Positions 5,939 to 8,273 of a stretch of 8,273 nt of DNA are shown here, one piece after another. The stretch lies in assembly GCA_012031475.1 (NCBI GenBank), contig JAAUTJ010000176.1, positions 1 through 8,273 on the forward strand, in the 5' to 3' direction. The DNA comes from Leptolyngbyaceae cyanobacterium SM1_3_5. Lineage in GTDB: Bacteria > Cyanobacteriota > Cyanobacteriia > Elainellales > Elainellaceae. The notes beneath the pieces are model-generated. The model did not search any database. It was not told where the DNA came from and worked only from the letters and a program-made list of their open reading frames with translations. Both the position numbers and the translations under genes were made by a program. Each line of letters opens with the position of its first letter. Position 1 is the stretch's first letter.

Positions 5939-7283
5939 TGCGGGTGAGCCAGTGCCACAAGGTGGAGAGGGTCGTTTCGAGCCAGAGCATTCCGGTATCC
6001 AGCCATTCAAGCAGTTGCTCTAGCGGGTGTTTGACATAGCCAACCAAGCGAGCCTCGGTTTCGATCCAGGCGGGTGCGGCAGTGGGCAGGGTTGATTCAG
6101 TTTCGATCGCCAGTGCCCCGGCAGGTTGATCCAACCGATCGCGCCGTCCGCCAAACCCCGATCGCGCCGCCGTCGATCGGTCGGTTGTCGTCAGGGTTCG
6201 ATCGAACCCTTGCGGCGGCAGGGCGGCAACCTCTCGACCGGAAGCGGCGATCGGGGTTTGGCGGGCGGAACCTGCGGCGAGGCGTTTGCGTTTCCACCAA
6301 GTTTTTTGTTGCTGTAGAGGCGATGCAGTCGTGGCAAGCGGGGCGGCATCGGTGAGGACGATCGATGTATCTTCTGCCAGAAGCGCTGATTCTTCAGGGG
6401 CAAGACGAAACAGTTGACCCAGCCATGCCCAAGGCGATCGCTCGATCGGTTGCGGCTGTGGCGACGGTGGCAAAGCAAGATCAGGCGGGGCGGCGGTGAG
6501 TAAGGCAGCTTCACCAAACAGATTCGTAGCGATCGCGATCGGGCTTTGCTGCATCCAGGCCATCAAGCGCCGAAGACTGCGAACGGGTGGCAGCAAATGC
6601 GGAGAGTCGGCAGGCAGCGGCAGCGATCGATCGGCAGTTCTGAGACGCAACAGCCGCCGATAGCTTGCCAGTTCCCAGATGATTCGCTGCTGAAGCTGGG
6701 TTTGCTGGTCGGCAGTGAGAACATCAAGCAGTTGATTGTGAATGGTGGTCAGGACAAGGCGGCGATCGCTCAGCAGTGACGCCAAGCCGCGCACGCGCAC
6801 GGTTGCAGGCTCGATCGCATCTTCTTGACCTGTAGCAATTTCGTGAATAGACGGCGCAATTGCTCCCGGCAGGTCAACAATGACGATCGGCGCAACGGTG
6901 GCGGGCACGATCGATCCCTCAGCAGCAGGAAGCAGCGGCGTGAGATTGGACAGTTCCAGTCCGGCTAATGCAAGCAGCGATCGCACGATCGGCGTATCGA
7001 CTGGCGCATCGAAATCGCTTTGTTCGTCAATGGGTGGATTGGCTGGATTGGTGACAGGGGCAGGCTGCAACTGTGGCAGAATTCGAGAAACGGCTTGACC
7101 GATCGATCGGCCAGTGAGACGAGTGCCCTGGTAGATCGCATAGAGCGGATACAGCAGAATTTGGCTGCCCCAGGTTGCCGTTAGCTTAGTTTGTCGCCAG
7201 GTTTGCGCTAGACGATCGCCCAGCCGCATCGCTTGCCGTGAGAACGCCTGAAAAAATTGACTGCGGTAGCGACGAGAAGCCAT
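5931..7283 (-). CDS. Conserved hypothetical protein, 450 aa, function unknown
   Basis: I do not recognise a named domain. The 450-aa frame is intact. It starts MASRRYRSQFFQAFSRQAMR, with a basic amphipathic N-terminal part, and continues TWGSQILLYPLYAIYQGTRL. A middle part contains VPATVAPIVIVDLPGAIAPS and ATVRVRGLASLLSDRRLVLT, then the helical LTADQQTQLQQRIIWELASYRRLL-type stretch. A Pro/Ala-rich variable region follows, and then a conserved-looking C terminus: ETEARLVGYVKHPLEQLLEW, LDTGMLWLETTLSTLWHWLT. The aromatic C-terminal helix could lie on a membrane (inference). There is no clear transmembrane span. The frame is open up to 7415, but the ATG at 7283 is preferred because the extra 44 residues would overlap the divergent GH38 gene and look non-conserved. 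Residues about 339-380 are encoded by a 125-bp imperfect palindrome, which may be an insertion in a variable linker. Confidence 0.75.
   Translation of the reverse strand: MASRRYRSQFFQAFSRQAMRLGDRLAQTWRQTKLTATWGSQILLYPLYAIYQGTRLTGRSIGQAVSRILPQLQPAPVTNPANPPIDEQSDFDAPVDTPIVRSLLALAGLELSNLTPLLPAAEGSIVPATVAPIVIVDLPGAIAPSIHEIATGQEDAIEPATVRVRGLASLLSDRRLVLTTIHNQLLDVLTADQQTQLQQRIIWELASYRRLLRLRTADRSLPLPADSPHLLPPVRSLRRLMAWMQQSPIAIATNLFGEAALLTAAPPDLALPPSPQPQPIERSPWAWLGQLFRLAPEESALLAEDTSIVLTDAAPLATTASPLQQQKTWWKRKRLAAGSARQTPIAASGREVAALPPQGFDRTLTTTDRSTAARSGFGGRRDRLDQPAGALAIETESTLPTAAPAWIETEARLVGYVKHPLEQLLEWLDTGMLWLETTLSTLWHWLTRTP
6144..6268. repeat. 125-bp imperfect palindrome inside the 450-aa gene
   Basis: The arms 6144-6165 and 6247-6268 are inverted 22-mers with a single mismatch (a G-T wobble), containing CGCCAAACCCCGATCGC and its complement. 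Near the centre is a perfect 18-bp palindrome, AGGGTTCGATCGAACCCT (6193-6210). The intervening sequences (about 6171-6190 and 6218-6243) also pair partially. The whole unit keeps the minus-strand reading frame open, encoding about 42 residues (339-380) rich in Arg, Ala, Gly and Thr. Confidence 0.8.
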
Positions 7284-7322
7284 GTGAGGCGCAAACCGAA
7301 TTTCTGATGCTAAAGTTTCAGA

Positions 7323-7344
7323 CGTTCCCGTTTTCACGGGAGCG
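7323..7344. promoter_or_regulatory. Hairpin/inverted repeat in the divergent promoter region
   Basis: CGTTCCCGT, a TTTC loop and ACGGGAGCG form a 9-bp stem (one G-T pair). It sits nearly centrally in the 85-bp space between the divergent 450-aa gene (start 7283) and the GH38 gene (start 7369). It could be an operator for one or both genes, or a leader stem of the GH38 transcript. There is no run of T, so it does not look like a terminator. Confidence 0.45.
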
Positions 7345-7368
7345 AATCCTTCGATCTTAGACGATATT

Positions 7369-8273
7369 ATGCTCGACTCCGCGCCTGCCTCAGCTTCCTC
7401 CGCAGCCGTCAACACCGCGATTGATCGCCTGCGCCATCTGAGCCAGTGTAGTTTACAAGCTTATTGGGGCTGTAATAATGCGATTGTTCCGCTGAATGAG
7501 CGAGGCCACATTGCTTGGGAGGCTGGGGAAGCGATCGAACTGTACCAGACGATCGTGATCCCTGAACGACTGAACGGCTATCCGGTGTTGGGAATGGAGG
7601 CTGCGAGTTGGCCTGCTGTGGTGGGCGGAGTCTGCCGAGATTTTTGTTAACGGTGAGTTTGTGCAGGCGGGCGATTTGTTCGATTGCTCAACGCGAATTT
7701 TGCTGAGTGAGGCGGCTAAACCGGGAGATGCGATCGAGATTACGCTGCGGCTGATTGCGCCATCTCACGATCGCGGCGCTTTGGTGAAGTCGTACTGCTG
7801 CTACGAGTCGCTGGAATTTCCTGAACCAAGTTTTGTGGCGGATGAACTGGCGAGCTTGCAGCATTTGCTCGATCGACACCTGGAACTAGAGCGGGCGATC
7901 GCGGCGATCGACTGGTCAGTCTTGCCCAATCGCGATCGATTTGATGCCTCGCTTGCAAAAATGCGCGACCAGCTTTTGCCGCTGGGCAACGAGTTGAAAA
8001 CCGCCAGATTCATCTGTTGGGTCACGCACATCTCGATCTTGCTTGGCTGTGGCCGATCGCAGAAACTTGGGACCTGGCCGATCGCACGTTTCGATCGGTT
8101 TTGCAGCTTCAGCAGGAATTTCCCGATTTGATTTTCGGCCACTCCTCACCCGCTTTGTATGCCTGGATCGAGCAGCATCGCCCCGCTTTGTTTGCCGAAA
8201 TTCAAGCGCAAATTGCGGCGGGACGCTGGGAAGTGATTGCGGGTTTGTGGGTGGAGCCGGAATTTAACACGGT
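7369..8273 (+). CDS. Alpha-mannosidase, glycoside hydrolase family 38 (5' part, frameshifted twice)
   Basis: GH38 alpha-mannosidases are zinc-dependent retaining enzymes that release terminal alpha-linked mannose, here probably from glycans or storage oligosaccharides in the cytoplasm. Seen: the ATG at 7369 gives MLDSAPASASSAAVNTAIDR, then LRHLSQCSLQAYWGCNNAIV and IVIPERLNGYPVLGM, the N-terminal beta domain typical of bacterial class II enzymes. Near 7595-7601 one base appears extra; the corrected frame reads LRVGLLWWAESAEIFVNGEF, FDCSTRILLSEA, and ALVKSYCCYESLEFPEPSF. At the A run 7997-8000 one base appears missing; after it comes NRQIHLLGHAHLDLAWLWPI. The zinc motif His (8029-8031) and Asp (8035-8037) of HLD are present. 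The frame continues through SSPALYAWIEQHRPALFAEI and AAGRWEVIAGLWVEPEFNT and is cut by the window end. The remaining catalytic and C-terminal domains lie outside. Confidence 0.9.

Larger units (their letters stand above)
1049..7902. repeat. HIP1 octamers (GCGATCGC), at least 15 copies
   Basis: HIP1 palindromes are hyper-abundant in many cyanobacterial genomes. Read by eye, copies begin at 1049, 1184, 1411, 1896, 2407, 2485, 3810, 4143, 4316, 5780, 6434, 6529, 6762, 6977 and 7895. That is about one per 550 bp, in both coding and intergenic DNA. The many additional CGATCG hexamers are related or one base away. Confidence 0.9.

Noticed and set aside
7284..7415. Upstream start at 7415 for the 450-aa gene
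   Set aside because: It would overlap the 5' end of the GH38 gene, whose residues there are family-like; the ATG at 7283 gives a normal divergent arrangement.
1..8273. Programmed ribosomal frameshifting as the cause of the frame breaks
   Set aside because: Nine sites in four unrelated genes, with both signs and differing contexts, and no shared slippery heptamer with a stimulatory structure that I could see.
1..8273. tRNA, rRNA, transposase, phage or defence genes
   Set aside because: I saw no cloverleaf, rRNA motif or recognisable protein of these kinds on either strand.

Overview
This window comes from a cyanobacterium. The evidence is a phycobiliprotein lyase of the CpcS type, photosystem II subunit PsbI, three proteins of cyanobacterial families (a DUF3727 protein, an LptD-like DUF3769 barrel and MltG in its cyanobacterial setting), and the octamer GCGATCGC (HIP1), of which I count at least 15 copies in 8.3 kb. 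The GC content (mid-fifties by eye) and the degenerate palindromes and heptamer repeats between genes suggest a filamentous, Leptolyngbya- or Oscillatoria-like genome, but genus cannot be fixed from this stretch.

Layout, left to right. On the minus strand, a DUF3727 gene (549-1139) is followed 37 bp later by mltG, a peptidoglycan lytic transglycosylase that runs off the left edge. A 495-bp divergent region (1140-1634) holds two degenerate palindromes and a heptamer repeat. Then comes cpcS (1635-2210, plus). It is convergent with a conserved hypothetical gene of about 208 codons (2203-2829, minus), and the two stop codons sit in one shared palindrome. Next on the minus strand are an LptD/OstA-like outer-membrane gene (3021-5472) and psbI (5581-5697). 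After a 233-bp stretch with two palindromic repeat units lies a 450-aa unknown protein (5931-7283, minus) that contains a 125-bp imperfect palindrome inside its coding frame. Divergent from it is a GH38 alpha-mannosidase (7369 to the right edge, plus).

The genes do not form one pathway. They are mostly housekeeping genes: cell wall and outer membrane (mltG, lptD), light harvesting and photosystem II (cpcS, psbI), and glycan degradation (GH38). I see no transposase, phage gene, CRISPR array, toxin-antitoxin pair or defence system.

The most striking property is that four of the eight genes can be read only by changing frame, at nine apparent single-base indels. Most lie in or next to short homopolymers, and good family-like sequence continues on both sides of each. 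Uncorrected sequencing or assembly error is the simplest explanation, so the affected genes are annotated at full span with the likely frameshift positions given. The best candidates for a second look are the 125-bp palindrome, the tandem palindromes next to the stop of the 450-aa gene, and the shared-stop palindrome.
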